From contig NZ_CP041345.1 of the NCBI RefSeq assembly GCF_013265555.1, forward strand, positions 852,581 to 916,580: a stretch of DNA of 64,000 bases, read 5' to 3'. Positions 27,156 to 36,308 of the stretch are shown one piece after another. The notes beneath the pieces are model-generated. The model saw only the letters and a program-made list of their open reading frames with translations. It had not been told where the DNA came from and did not search any database. The translations under genes and the position numbers were made by a program. Numbering within the stretch: the stretch's first letter is position 1; each line of letters starts with the position of its first letter. The stretch is from Tenuifilum thalassicum (GTDB lineage Bacteria; Bacteroidota; Bacteroidia; Bacteroidales; Tenuifilaceae).

Positions 27156-28433
27156 TTAAAGGCTAATCTTATCAAATCCGCAATATGATTGTAATGCTTT
27201 TGGTATTTTAATTCCTTCAGGTGTTTGGTTGTTTTCAAGTAATGCGGCAACAATCCTAGGAAGAGCAAGCGAACTCCCATTTAATGTGTGGGCAAGTTGT
27301 GCTTTTTTATCACCTTCCTTTTTAAAGCGAAGCATCATCCTGTTTGCCTGGTACGATTCAAAGTTAGAAACTGAACTTACCTCAAGCCATTTATGCTGTG
27401 CTGCCGAGAAAACTTCAAAATCGTAAGTCAGGGCCGATGTAAAGCTCATGTCTCCACCGCAAAGTTTAACAATTCTATAAGGAAGTTCAAGTTTCTGAAG
27501 TAACCCTTCTACGTGTTGAACCATTTCCTCTAATGCCTCATACGATTTATCTGGGTGCTGAATTTGAACAATTTCAACTTTATCAAATTGGTGCAGCCTG
27601 TTTAACCCCCTTACATCTTTTCCGTACGACCCTGCTTCACGTCTAAAACAAGGGGTGTAAGCGGTAAGCTTTATGGGTAACATTGCTTCGTGCAATATTA
27701 CATCGCGGTACATATTAGTTACAGGAACTTCTGCTGTTGGAATCATATAAAAACCATCGGCTGTTATATGGTACATTTGCCCATCTTTGTCAGGTAATTG
27801 TCCTGTACCGTAAGCAGAATCCTCGTTTACCATATGAGGGGGCTCTACCTCCTCATAGCCTGCATTGGTATTATAATCAAGAAAAAAGTTTATTAGTGAG
27901 CGCTGTAATCTTGCACCTTTACCTCTGTAAACGGGAAATCCACTTCCTGTAATCTTAACACCTAATTCAAAGTCAATTAGATTATATTTTGATGCTAAGT
28001 CCCAATGGGGTAGGGCTTCTTCGTGCAGTTCAGGTTCTACTCCTCCTGTACGAATAACAACGTTGTCTTGTGCGCCAACACCTTCAGGTACCGATTTGTG
28101 AGGCAGATTTGGTATTTGTAAAAGAAGATTTCTTAGCTCTTCTTCTACTCCTTTTAGCTCTTCCGATAACTTTTTGGATGTTTCCTTTAGTTCTACTGTT
28201 TTAACTTTAGCTTCGTTAGCCTCCTCTTTTTTCCCTTCTGCAAAAAGTTTACCTATCTCTTTAGCTATTTTATTCTGCTCTGCTTGAGTTGAATCAAGTT
28301 GTAGTTGTATAGCTTTTCGATTGTCGTCAAGCTCTATTATCTTATTAATAATAACTGTGCCATCGAAGTGCTTTACGGCAAGCCTTCGGATAACCTCATC
28401 GGTGTTTTCTCTAATTTGTTTTAGGGTTAGCAT
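27156..28433 (-). CDS. serS: Seryl-tRNA synthetase
   Basis: Charges tRNA-Ser. The 425 residues consist of the N-terminal coiled-coil arm (about 30-100, rich in Glu/Lys/Leu) and the class II core, with motif 2 (CFRREAGSYGKDVRGLNRLHQF) broken only by normal variation and motif 3 as LNGSSLALPRIVAALLEN. TAEVPVTNMY contributes to serine/ATP binding. It is separated from rplU-rpmA upstream by a terminator, so it likely has its own promoter. Confidence 0.97.
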   Translation of the reverse strand: MLTLKQIRENTDEVIRRLAVKHFDGTVIINKIIELDDNRKAIQLQLDSTQAEQNKIAKEIGKLFAEGKKEEANEAKVKTVELKETSKKLSEELKGVEEELRNLLLQIPNLPHKSVPEGVGAQDNVVIRTGGVEPELHEEALPHWDLASKYNLIDFELGVKITGSGFPVYRGKGARLQRSLINFFLDYNTNAGYEEVEPPHMVNEDSAYGTGQLPDKDGQMYHITADGFYMIPTAEVPVTNMYRDVILHEAMLPIKLTAYTPCFRREAGSYGKDVRGLNRLHQFDKVEIVQIQHPDKSYEALEEMVQHVEGLLQKLELPYRIVKLCGGDMSFTSALTYDFEVFSAAQHKWLEVSSVSNFESYQANRMMLRFKKEGDKKAQLAHTLNGSSLALPRIVAALLENNQTPEGIKIPKALQSYCGFDKISL

Positions 28434-28451
28434 AGCCTTCTAATTTAGTTA

Positions 28452-28493
28452 AAACAAAAATCTCCTGTCAATACATAGGCATTGCACAGGAGA
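28452..28493 (-). terminator. Terminator of the rplU-rpmA unit
   Basis: TCTCCTGT (28461-28468) pairs with ACAGGAGA (28486-28493); read on the minus strand the stem is followed by a T-rich tract. Confidence 0.75.
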
Positions 28494-28522
28494 TCAAAAT
28501 TATGCAAATTTTAGAAAATAAA

Positions 28523-28783
28523 CTACTGCTCAACTGGTAAAACAGAAACGTAAGATTTGTTGTCGGCTTTTTTCCTAAAAGTAACCACACCGTCAACCAA
28601 TGCATATAGGGTGTGATCCTTACCTATACCAACGTTTAATCCTGGGTTATGCTTAGTTCCTCTTTGGCGAACAATAATGTTACCAGCTTTTGCAAACTGA
28701 CCACCAAATAGTTTTACACCTAAACGTTTGCTGTGCGATTCACGACCATTTCGGGAACTACCAACTCCTTTTTTGTGTGCCAT
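28523..28783 (-). CDS. rpmA: 50S ribosomal protein L27
   Basis: 86 residues beginning [19 protein letters not shown], the standard L27 N terminus that reaches the peptidyl-transferase centre, with [21 protein letters not shown]. No N-terminal cleavable extension is present, unlike in Firmicutes. It lies 18 bases behind rplU, the usual pair. Confidence 0.98.
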   Translation of the reverse strand: MAHKKGVGSSRNGRESHSKRLGVKLFGGQFAKAGNIIVRQRGTKHNPGLNVGIGKDHTLYALVDGVVTFRKKADNKSYVSVLPVEQ

Positions 28784-28801
28784 GGCTTAGAATATTTTTT
28801 G

Positions 28802-29113
28802 TTATGCTACAATTTCAGAAATTTGAATTTGGGTGTAATTCTGACGATGACCCCTTTTTACCTTATAACCTTTACGGCGTTTTTTCTTGAAAACGATAAC
28901 CTTATCGCCTTTTACATGACCAAGTATTTTTGCAGTTACTGAAGCATTTTCAACCTCAGGGGTACCTACAAGAACCTTACCCTCATTTTCAACTAGCAAA
29001 ACCTTGTCGAATTTTACCTCAGCACCTTCCTCTCCTTCAAGAAGGTTTACAAAGATCTTCTGATCTTTTTCTACTTTAAACTGCTGTCCTGCAATATCTA
29101 CAATAGCGTACAT
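28802..29113 (-). CDS. rplU: 50S ribosomal protein L21
   Basis: 103 residues, MYAIVDIAGQQFKVEKDQ with the conserved VIVFKKKRRKGYKVKRGHRQ rRNA-binding loop. It is first gene of rplU-rpmA, with a consensus promoter 38 bases upstream of its start. Confidence 0.98.
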   Translation of the reverse strand: MYAIVDIAGQQFKVEKDQKIFVNLLEGEEGAEVKFDKVLLVENEGKVLVGTPEVENASVTAKILGHVKGDKVIVFKKKRRKGYKVKRGHRQNYTQIQISEIVA

Positions 29114-29151
29114 CGTATTTAGTATGAATTGTTTGACAATAATTTGGGCTG

Positions 29152-29182
29152 CAAAGGTATGAAAGATTAATTAATTGTCAAA
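29152..29182 (-). promoter_or_regulatory. Promoter of rplU-rpmA
   Basis: On the minus strand TTTG (29182-29179), 19-base spacer, TACCTTTG (29159-29152): a full Bacteroidota consensus match. Confidence 0.8.
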
Positions 29183-29218
29183 TATATAGTAAAACTTTTT
29201 TCTAGTTTATGTAATTTT

Positions 29219-29971
29219 CTATTCATTATACTTATTTGGGGCCAAACGCTCATGCTCTTCTCTAATGATTTGGTTTACTTGTTTTGTAAGCTGATCTGTT
29301 GTGAGTGAAAGAATTTGTTCAACAGGAATGGGGTCTAAAACTTTTATTGTTAGCTTTTGAAAAAGGTTAACAATACCTGGTTTTGGGAGTATATCTTTTG
29401 AACCCTCTATTACAATAGGTACAATTGGAACCTTTGCTCTCTGTGCTATTAAGAATGCACCCTCTTTGAAACGTCCTACTTTGCCATCTTTTGATCGAGT
29501 TCCTTCAGGGAAAATAAGGATTGAACTACCTCTATTTATGTGCTTCAAACTATCTAAAACCATTTTTTTTGCGCTTGCTGCACTAGCTCGGTCAATTAAG
29601 ATACATCTATTCAGTATGAGGTTCCAACCAATTACAGGGACCCTTGATAGTTCTCTCTTTGCAACCCACTTGAAATGCCTATTAATTCGATATAAGAGAA
29701 CAATGTCAAATGCACTTTGATGATTAGATACTATAACATATGGCCTATCCTTAGAAATCTTCTGTAGACCTATTACATTTATTTTCCAGCCTGGATTTAT
29801 CCAGACATAAAACAGTGCCCATACGGTAGAGTACTTGTGCAGCCAAAACAGTCGTTTGTCCCACCAAAATGTTAGCAACCAAACAATAAAATCGCCTATG
29901 AATAGTATTGTTGCTGTAATGGCAACAAAAACCCATAAAAGAAATGATATTAAATAGTTAAGGACATTCAT
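29219..29971 (-). CDS. plsC: 1-acylglycerol-3-phosphate acyltransferase (PlsC family)
   Basis: Second acylation of glycerol-3-phosphate in phospholipid synthesis. About 250 residues from ATG 29971, preferred because MNVLNYLISFLLWVF starts a membrane anchor; the frame is open 8 codons further. The NHQSAFD catalytic motif (HX4D) and FPEGTRSKDGKVGRFKEGA substrate motif are both present, as is the VPIVPIVIEGS strand. It is a stand-alone gene at the inner membrane. Confidence 0.9.
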   Translation of the reverse strand: MNVLNYLISFLLWVFVAITATILFIGDFIVWLLTFWWDKRLFWLHKYSTVWALFYVWINPGWKINVIGLQKISKDRPYVIVSNHQSAFDIVLLYRINRHFKWVAKRELSRVPVIGWNLILNRCILIDRASAASAKKMVLDSLKHINRGSSILIFPEGTRSKDGKVGRFKEGAFLIAQRAKVPIVPIVIEGSKDILPKPGIVNLFQKLTIKVLDPIPVEQILSLTTDQLTKQVNQIIREEHERLAPNKYNE

Positions 29972-30202
29972 CTTTAGTGCATTTTGACACCACAAAAATA
30001 GCGATGTTTTACAAGTTTGCCATTCTTTTCTTAAATTAGCTGTTAATATTTTGATGTGTTCATGTCATAAAATTAACACATTGATTGATTTTGAACTTTC
30101 ATGACAGCATTTCTTAAGAACCTAATATATAAGGAGTTGTTTTCTGATTAAAGGGTATTTGTATAAATATTGATGATCAATAAGAATAATAAACACTAAC
30201 CA

Positions 30203-30541
30203 ATGAAACCATTAAAGTTTTTAGAACCTTTTTCTTACTGGTTATCTCGATTGGCACTTGCAGCCTATCTTATATTCACTAGTGTTAAAGCTTTAACTGA
30301 AACTCCAATAAACCGCTTGAGTTTTTACATCTCACTTGTAATGATAATACTTGCAACTTGTATTGTAATAGGTAGTTTTTTAAGAAAGCAGAGTTTAACC
30401 GTTCTTGCTGCAATATCTATAGCTATCATTCTAATCTATAACTTTGTAATTGCTTGGCCAATTGTTTTGAATAGCATCTCCATATTAAAATTTCTGGTTT
30501 TAGCGTCTGTTCTTTCAATAGCTAGTAGGGGAAACAATTAA
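30203..30541 (+). CDS. Small membrane protein, unknown
   Basis: 112 residues with four predicted membrane helices (about 10-30, 40-60, 64-84, 88-108) and no soluble domain. I recognise no specific family; DoxX-like or other short four-helix proteins are possible. The 207-base gap before it holds no gene; I see only AT-rich sequence there. Confidence 0.6.
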   Translation: MKPLKFLEPFSYWLSRLALAAYLIFTSVKALTETPINRLSFYISLVMIILATCIVIGSFLRKQSLTVLAAISIAIILIYNFVIAWPIVLNSISILKFLVLASVLSIASRGNN

Positions 30542-30553
30542 TTTTTCTATTTT

Positions 30554-30584
30554 TTTGATGATTAACATTATGGCATTACCTTTG
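30554..30584 (+). promoter_or_regulatory. Promoter of the 30606 gene
   Basis: TTTG (30554-30557), 19-base spacer, TACCTTTG (30577-30584): full consensus. The inferred transcription start, near 30590, lies after the TTG at 30588 and so argues for the ATG at 30606. Confidence 0.75.
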
Positions 30585-30605
30585 TAGTTGAAAATAAAAA
30601 GAGTA

Positions 30606-31154
30606 ATGATGGTTAGATTAGTAATTAGTTTTTGTTTAGTTTTTATGAGTCTAGCTTCTTTTTCGCAAGAAGTTTTAGATACTGTTATATTAGTTAGTAA
30701 TAGAAAAATCGTTTGTAACGTTAAGTCAGTAAGTTCAAGTAAAATAACAATAGTACGCAAGGATAAAACTACCCCTGAATCATTATCTAGAAAGCAAATT
30801 CATAAGATTCTTTACTCTAATGGTCGCGTTGAAAAATTCAACGATTTAGCCTTTGCAATGATTGATGAAACAAGTTTCCAGGCTGTCGTAATAACAGACA
30901 ACCCTGCAGATGTTGATGGGCTATACGTATATGGTAAAGTTGAGGCCGTATCAAGTAAAAGAAGCAGAAATGCGAAATCGGCTGAGAAAAATGCACGAAT
31001 AAGATTACAGCGAAGAGCTGCAGCCCTGGGAGCAAACTATGTCCTTGTCACTAAAAGTGAGAGTAGGGGAGGTTATCGCGAAGTACCAACTCACTACTAC
31101 GAAGGTATTGCTTATGGATTTGAACCCCCTAAAAAAGAAAATAATACACCATAG
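30606..31154 (+). CDS. Secreted hypothetical protein with basic C-terminal domain
   Basis: About 182 residues starting MMVRLVISFCLVFMSLASFSQE, a signal peptide ending before Gln. The N-terminal half (ILVSNRKIVCNVKSVSSSKITIVRKD...SRKQIHKILYSNGRVEKF) resembles the small beta domain found in many Bacteroidota secreted proteins. The C-terminal part (KNARIRLQRRAAALGANYVLVTKSES) looks like an YbjQ/heavy-metal-binding-like strand-helix module in which basic residues abound. Function unknown. It meets the convergent lplA with no gap. Confidence 0.6.
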   Translation: MMVRLVISFCLVFMSLASFSQEVLDTVILVSNRKIVCNVKSVSSSKITIVRKDKTTPESLSRKQIHKILYSNGRVEKFNDLAFAMIDETSFQAVVITDNPADVDGLYVYGKVEAVSSKRSRNAKSAEKNARIRLQRRAAALGANYVLVTKSESRGGYREVPTHYYEGIAYGFEPPKKENNTP

Positions 31155-32099
31155 CTAGATAAGATTTTCTGATTTTAAACCATTAATCTGAAAATCGGAT
31201 AAAATCTTTTCAACACTTTCAAGTGTATGCTCTTTGCCAATTAGGTTTGCAAAGAGTTTTTTTAAGCTACTATTATTGATTTCAGAATTGTTCAACTGAA
31301 TCTCTGAAATTATACCATCTTGTATGATGATTTTAACAGGATTTCCATTGATCTTGGTTATGTACTCATAGTTAGAGTTGTAGCCGTAATTCCATTCAAA
31401 CTTTTTGTATTTTGACTCAATTAGCTCATTTATTGCTTTTACGTCATTTTGGTTCAGTTTGTGGTTGCTTGTTATTCCATACCACTCCATTAGATGATTA
31501 GCCAATAGACTAGTAAATGCTTCGCAGCTTAGCTTGTTTGAAAGCAATTCTTTTATATTTTCGGTTTTCGATCTATTTGAACGAACCGCTTTGTCGTTAT
31601 AGTTGTTTTCATTTGATTTCAATGACTGTTCTAAGTTATATAGATTGGTTTCATATAGTAAAGTTCCATGATGCAGCACCCTGTTTTTATATACGTGTTC
31701 TGCGTTACCCGAAACCTTTAGGCCATTTATTGATATCTCATTCTTTGGGCCTAATGTTGCATCTAAACTTAAAGATTTCAGAAAATCAATTACTGGGCTA
31801 GTGTATTTTTGAAAATTTATCAGGTTGCCTGTTTCTCCGTTATGAATAAAGCTAAAGTTCACATTACCTAAGTCGTGGTAAACTGCACCTCCACCTGAGA
31901 TTCTTCGAACAACTTGAATACCATTCTCTTTAATGAACTTATGGTTAACTTCTGCCATTGTGTTTTGGTGTTTCCCAACAATTACAGATGGATAATTGCG
32001 ATAAAGAATAACAAATTCTTCATTATAATTTTTTAATAGATGTTCTTCTGTGGCTATGTTAAAATATGGGTCAGTTGATTCCTGTAGAAATATTTTCAT
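31155..32099 (-). CDS. lplA: Lipoate-protein ligase
   Basis: Attaches lipoate to 2-oxoacid dehydrogenase and GcvH lysines. The 314 residues have RRISGGGAVYHDLGNVNFSF, the lipoyl-AMP binding signature, KVSGNAEHVYKNRVLHHGTLLY and a C-terminal accessory domain from about 235, so it looks like a complete bacterial LplA. It is a single gene, divergent from the SRPBCC gene. Confidence 0.92.
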   Translation of the reverse strand: MKIFLQESTDPYFNIATEEHLLKNYNEEFVILYRNYPSVIVGKHQNTMAEVNHKFIKENGIQVVRRISGGGAVYHDLGNVNFSFIHNGETGNLINFQKYTSPVIDFLKSLSLDATLGPKNEISINGLKVSGNAEHVYKNRVLHHGTLLYETNLYNLEQSLKSNENNYNDKAVRSNRSKTENIKELLSNKLSCEAFTSLLANHLMEWYGITSNHKLNQNDVKAINELIESKYKKFEWNYGYNSNYEYITKINGNPVKIIIQDGIISEIQLNNSEINNSSLKKLFANLIGKEHTLESVEKILSDFQINGLKSENLI

Positions 32100-32204
32100 T
32101 TCAACAATTTACTTTGTGTTCTCAGAACATAAAACGAAAAACCTAATTAAATGGTTCGATAACTCTTTATTGTTTTCTATTTTTGCATGGCAAAACTAGA
32201 AAAC

Positions 32205-32612
32205 ATGACAACCTACGAAAGCAAGATAGTTGCAGTAAAAAAGAGGGCGGAAGATATATTTAGAGTCTTAGCCGATTTTAGAAACTTTTCTCCTATTGCC
32301 CAGGATAAGTTGGAGAATTGGAGTGCCAATGAGGATAGTTGCTCCTTTTCATATAAGGGCATGGGGCCATTTGGCATTAAAATTATTGAACGCGAAGAGT
32401 TTAAAACCATTAAATTTACCGGTGACGAAAAGTTGCCAATGCAATTTTTCATGTGGATTCAACTTAAAGAGGTTGCCCCTTACGATACGCGTTTAAAAAT
32501 AACAGTGAAAGCTGAGCTGAATATGATGATGAAAATGATGGTGGGAAAAAAGTTGCAGGAAGGCATTGACGCGCTAGCCGATGGTATTGCTACTGCTTTT
32601 AATGCTTTATAG
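32205..32612 (+). CDS. SRPBCC-family (START-like) protein
   Basis: About 135 residues (ATG 32205; an ATG 6 codons upstream is in frame). MTTYESKIVAVKKRAEDIFRVLADFRNF followed by beta strands and a C-terminal long helix (LQEGIDALADGIATAFNAL) is the SRPBCC layout, a hydrophobic-ligand cavity. A -7-like TATTTTTG at 32178-32185 would start the transcript after the upstream ATG, which favours 32205. The ligand is unknown. It is convergent with birA. Confidence 0.75.
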   Translation: MTTYESKIVAVKKRAEDIFRVLADFRNFSPIAQDKLENWSANEDSCSFSYKGMGPFGIKIIEREEFKTIKFTGDEKLPMQFFMWIQLKEVAPYDTRLKITVKAELNMMMKMMVGKKLQEGIDALADGIATAFNAL

Positions 32613-32623
32613 TTTTAAGGTAA

Positions 32624-33361
32624 TCAGATAACAAAGCCAATCTCTTTAAAGGCAAAACGTTTAACTTCGCCACTTTTAGTTTGAAGCACTAGTTCTCCTG
32701 TTGGCTCAACATCAACAATTTTTGCTTCAAACTTTGTAGTTCCTGAAAGGTATGTGAAATATTTATCTTTCCGGTAGATCCTATTAAGATAATCTTTGTC
32801 AATATCATAATTTTGCCCTTGCTCTAGCATGGCAAATCTTCCCTTAAAACATTCTAGGATTTCTGCTAAGCATAATTCTAAATCTATTTCGTTACCATTC
32901 TCAACTTTGAGTGAAGTTGGATTTGGCAGTTCATCTGAAAATTCATCTTGATTAATATTAATCCCAATCCCTATAATTGATGTATTGATATATTGTGTGC
33001 TAAAACTGTTCTCAATAAGTATTCCTGCTATCTTTTTGTCATCTACATATATATCGTTTGGCCATTTGATTTTAACTCTGTTTTTTTCAATGTATGCCGA
33101 AATCCAATCGGTTACAGATAGAGCTGTTATCTTAGAAAGGTAAAACTGCTCAACTACTGATAAAAAAGTTGGACGGGTAAGTATGCTAAATGTTAGGTTT
33201 TTTGACTTTTCGCTCTCCCAAGTATTCCCTCTTTGTCCTCTGCCAAATTCTTGATATTCAGAAACAACTACTGTACCGTGAGCAGCTCCTTCGCTAGCCA
33301 GGTTTTGACATACATCGTTTGTTGATGTTACCTTTTTGTATCTAATAACTTTGAAAACCAC
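32624..33361 (-). CDS. birA: Biotin--[acetyl-CoA-carboxylase] ligase
   Basis: Biotinylates the BCCP subunit of acetyl-CoA carboxylase. The 245 residues consist only of the catalytic and C-terminal domains, without the DNA-binding N-terminal domain of E. coli BirA, so no repressor role. GRGQRGNTWES and KWPNDIYVDDKKIAGILIE are the biotinyl-AMP and ligand motifs. The start is GTG at 33361 (VFKVIRYKKVTSTND). Confidence 0.9.
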   Translation of the reverse strand: MVFKVIRYKKVTSTNDVCQNLASEGAAHGTVVVSEYQEFGRGQRGNTWESEKSKNLTFSILTRPTFLSVVEQFYLSKITALSVTDWISAYIEKNRVKIKWPNDIYVDDKKIAGILIENSFSTQYINTSIIGIGININQDEFSDELPNPTSLKVENGNEIDLELCLAEILECFKGRFAMLEQGQNYDIDKDYLNRIYRKDKYFTYLSGTTKFEAKIVDVEPTGELVLQTKSGEVKRFAFKEIGFVI

Positions 33362-33520
33362 AAGTTCAAATTTAAATCATTTCCCATGCTACGAAAAATT
33401 TATCACCTTGTTACATCGCGTCTAGCTTTTATTAGATGTTTTAAAGCATTAACGCTTCAGATTAATGTGCGTTAAATTTTATATCTTTAGGGCAATTATA
33501 AACTAATAAACTTTAAAGGT

Positions 33521-34981
33521 ATGAACAAGGAAATATTTAAGCTTGAACCTCAAGCTTTATGGAAACATTTTTATAGTTTGACACAAATTCCACGACCATC
33601 AAAAAAAGAGAAAGCTGTAATTGATTTCGTGGTGGATTTTGGCAAGAAATTAGGCCTTGAGACAATTGTCGACGAGGTTGGTAACGTAATTATAAGGAAG
33701 CCTGCTACTCCAGGAATGGAAAATAGGAAGGGAGTTGTCCTACAAGGCCATCTAGATATGGTTCCACAGAAAAACAGCGATAAGGTTCACGATTTTGAAA
33801 AAGATCCCATTGAGGCTTATGTTGATGGCGAATGGGTTACAGCCAATGGAACTACACTTGGTGCCGATAATGGAATCGGCGTTGCTGCAGCAATGGCTGT
33901 TCTTGAGGCTACCGATTTACAACATGGCCCTATTGAAGCCCTGTTTACAATTGATGAAGAAACTGGAATGACTGGCGCTTTCGGTTTAAAACCTGGTTTA
34001 CTTCAAGGCGATATTCTTATCAACATGGATTCAGAAGATGAGGGTGAGCTATATGTTGGTTGCGCTGGTGGCTTAGATGCTAATATTGAATTCGAGGTGA
34101 AGCATGATAAAATGCCTAGCGGTTTTACATCATATAAACTGGCTGTCACTGGTTTGAAAGGTGGACACTCTGGCATGGATATTAGCCTAGGTCGTGCTAA
34201 CTCTATTAAGCTACTTTTCCGTTTCCTATATAATGCCGAGAAGGATTTTGGTGTGAAAGTAGCATCAATTGACGGAGGAAGTCTTCGAAATGCAATACCT
34301 AGGGAAGCTTTTGCTGTTGTGGCTGTTCCATCTGAAAAAGCCGCTGAATTTGAAAAGGCTGTGAGTGAATTTGAGAAGATATTCAAAGCCGAGTTTGCTT
34401 TAACAGAACCAACTCTTGCGTTTAATGTTGAAAAGGCGGATAGCCCCGAGATGATTTTTGATTCCGAATCCCAATCAAAAATAGTAAGAGCATTCTTCGG
34501 CTGTCCTAATGGTGTGGTTAGAATGAGCGATGCAATGCCTGGCTTAGTTGAAACTTCAACCAACCTTGCTCGCGTTTATTCTGAGGGTGACAAAGTTTAT
34601 GGGCAATGTCTTTTAAGGAGTTCTGTAGATTCAGCTAAAGATGCTTTAGCTCAAAAAATAGCTGCAATTTTTGAACTTGCTGGAGCCAAAATTGATTTTG
34701 ACGGCGGTTATCCAGGTTGGAAACCAAATCCCGATTCAGTTATATTAAAGGTGATGCAGAATGTTTATAATGATATGTATGGCAAAATCCCTGAGATCAA
34801 AGCCATACATGCTGGCCTTGAGTGTGGATTGCTTGGTGGTGTTTATCCAAATTGGGATATGATTTCATTTGGTCCTACTATTAGGTTCCCTCATTCACCA
34901 GATGAGAAAGTGCATATTGAATCGGTTAAAAAATTCTGGGATTTCTTAGTTGAAACTTTAAAGAATATTCCTGAAAAATAA
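33521..34981 (+). CDS. pepD: Aminoacyl-histidine dipeptidase (M20 family)
   Basis: 486-residue zinc dipeptidase, beta-Ala-His type. M20 metal motifs are visible: GHLDMVPQ (His and Asp), GADNGIGVAAA, and the catalytic/metal Glu pair in DEETGMTGAFGL. The end (HAGLECGLLGG...FGPTIRFPHSPDEKVHIES) matches PepD. It is cytoplasmic and has its own terminator. Confidence 0.93.
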   Translation: MNKEIFKLEPQALWKHFYSLTQIPRPSKKEKAVIDFVVDFGKKLGLETIVDEVGNVIIRKPATPGMENRKGVVLQGHLDMVPQKNSDKVHDFEKDPIEAYVDGEWVTANGTTLGADNGIGVAAAMAVLEATDLQHGPIEALFTIDEETGMTGAFGLKPGLLQGDILINMDSEDEGELYVGCAGGLDANIEFEVKHDKMPSGFTSYKLAVTGLKGGHSGMDISLGRANSIKLLFRFLYNAEKDFGVKVASIDGGSLRNAIPREAFAVVAVPSEKAAEFEKAVSEFEKIFKAEFALTEPTLAFNVEKADSPEMIFDSESQSKIVRAFFGCPNGVVRMSDAMPGLVETSTNLARVYSEGDKVYGQCLLRSSVDSAKDALAQKIAAIFELAGAKIDFDGGYPGWKPNPDSVILKVMQNVYNDMYGKIPEIKAIHAGLECGLLGGVYPNWDMISFGPTIRFPHSPDEKVHIESVKKFWDFLVETLKNIPEK

Positions 34982-35000
34982 AGATGTTATTATCGTTTTT

Positions 35001-35025
35001 AAGGGGGCTTTTAGCCCCTTTTTTT
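35001..35025 (+). terminator. Terminator after pepD
   Basis: AAGGGG/CCCCTT hairpin followed by a T run. Confidence 0.75.
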
Positions 35026-35031
35026 GAATGA

Positions 35032-35063
35032 ATTGCTCTTTTTTTGATTTGATGTTATATTTG
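35032..35063 (+). promoter_or_regulatory. Promoter of the desaturase gene
   Basis: ATTG (35032-35035), 20-base spacer, TATATTTG (35056-35063): -7 is perfect, -33 has one mismatch. The start codon follows 19 bases after the -7 element. Confidence 0.65.
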
Positions 35064-35082
35064 TGTATTAAAAGTAGATATT

Positions 35083-36075
35083 ATGCAAAATTGGGTTGAT
35101 GTTGTCTCAAAATACAATTATCCCGATCATTCCAAAAGTTGGTGGCAGGTGGTGAATTCTGTTATTCCATACTTGGCTTTATGGGGAGCAATGTACCATT
35201 CTTTAAAAATTTCTTACTTGTTAACACTTGCTCTTGCCCTTTTAGCCGCTGGATTTTTGGTACGTATATTTATTATTTTTCACGATTGCGGTCATGGTTC
35301 TTTTTTTAAAGACGATAAGTTAAATAGGCTTGTTGGAATCCCTTTAGGACTTCTTGTTTTCACCCCTTATCATCGCTGGCATCGTGATCACTTAATCCAT
35401 CACCAAACTGTTGGTAATTTGGATAAACGAGGCTTTGGTGATGTTGAAACTCTTACAGTTGACGAATACCTTAATCTCTCCAAATGGGGTAAATTAAAGT
35501 ATCGAATATATAGACACCCTTTATTCCTTTTTGGACTCGCACCTATCCTGCTGTTTCTTATTCAGCATCGAATTCCAAAGTCATATATGAACTTTAAACA
35601 GCACGTTTATTTACAGCTATCAAACATTGCAATTATTGGTATTATTGTCCTTTTGATGTGGTTGATTGGTTGGCGAGAATTTATTCTAATTCAACTACCT
35701 GTAATTTATTTCGCTTCTATTGCAGGCGTTTGGCTCTTTTATGTTCAACATCAGTTTGAAAGGGTTATTTGGAAGCGAAGTAAAGACTGGAACTATCAAG
35801 AAGTGGCACTTAACGGGTCGTCTTTTTTAAAATTACCTAAAGTTCTACAGTGGTTTAGTGGCAATATAGGTTACCATCACATTCATCATCTGAGTCCTCG
35901 AATCCCTAATTACAAGCTACAAAAATGTCATGAGGAGAACGAGCTATTTTCTAACATCAAACCTCTCTCCTTGAAAGAAATTCTTCGTGCTTTCAACTTA
36001 AGACTTTGGGATGAGCAAAATAGTAAACTTATTTCTTTTGATGAGCTAAAAAACTCCGAAACAAAAACTTCTTAA
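35083..36075 (+). CDS. Membrane fatty-acid desaturase
   Basis: 330 residues with three His boxes for the di-iron site: HDCGHG, HRWHRDHLIHHQ and HHIHHL, and two pairs of membrane helices (about 25-65, 150-205). This is the acyl-lipid/omega-6 desaturase-like branch (DesA/Des). It introduces double bases-of-fluidity bonds into membrane fatty acids using oxygen, so the host must meet oxygen. The position of the double bond is unknown. It lies just upstream of the rRNA operon but is transcribed independently. Confidence 0.9.
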   Translation: MQNWVDVVSKYNYPDHSKSWWQVVNSVIPYLALWGAMYHSLKISYLLTLALALLAAGFLVRIFIIFHDCGHGSFFKDDKLNRLVGIPLGLLVFTPYHRWHRDHLIHHQTVGNLDKRGFGDVETLTVDEYLNLSKWGKLKYRIYRHPLFLFGLAPILLFLIQHRIPKSYMNFKQHVYLQLSNIAIIGIIVLLMWLIGWREFILIQLPVIYFASIAGVWLFYVQHQFERVIWKRSKDWNYQEVALNGSSFLKLPKVLQWFSGNIGYHHIHHLSPRIPNYKLQKCHEENELFSNIKPLSLKEILRAFNLRLWDEQNSKLISFDELKNSETKTS

Positions 36076-36155
36076 ATCTCCTAAAGTTTTTCTACCTGAC
36101 TAGCAGGCCGATAGGGTTCATTTTGAAAAAAAGTGTAATTTTTTTTGCACAATGG

Positions 36156-36187
36156 CTTGCGTAATTAAAAACGATGCCCTACTTTTG
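36156..36187 (+). promoter_or_regulatory. rRNA operon promoter P1
   Basis: CTTG (36156-36159), 20-base spacer, TACTTTTG (36180-36187): consensus Bacteroidota -7 and near-consensus -33. Confidence 0.8.
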
Positions 36188-36276
36188 CACCCGCTTTCGG
36201 AAGGGAAGCGCCGCGAGGAGGGGGGGAAGTGAGAGAGGAGACAGGATTTTGGGGCAGAAAAAAATTTTGAAAACCC

Positions 36277-36308
36277 CTTGCGCGGAACGAAAAAAGTATT
36301 TACCTTTG
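36277..36308 (+). promoter_or_regulatory. rRNA operon promoter P2
   Basis: CTTG (36277-36280), 20-base spacer, TACCTTTG (36301-36308). Same core as P1: CTTGCG at -33 and TACnTTTGCA at -7, identical spacing, 121 bases further downstream. Confidence 0.8.
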
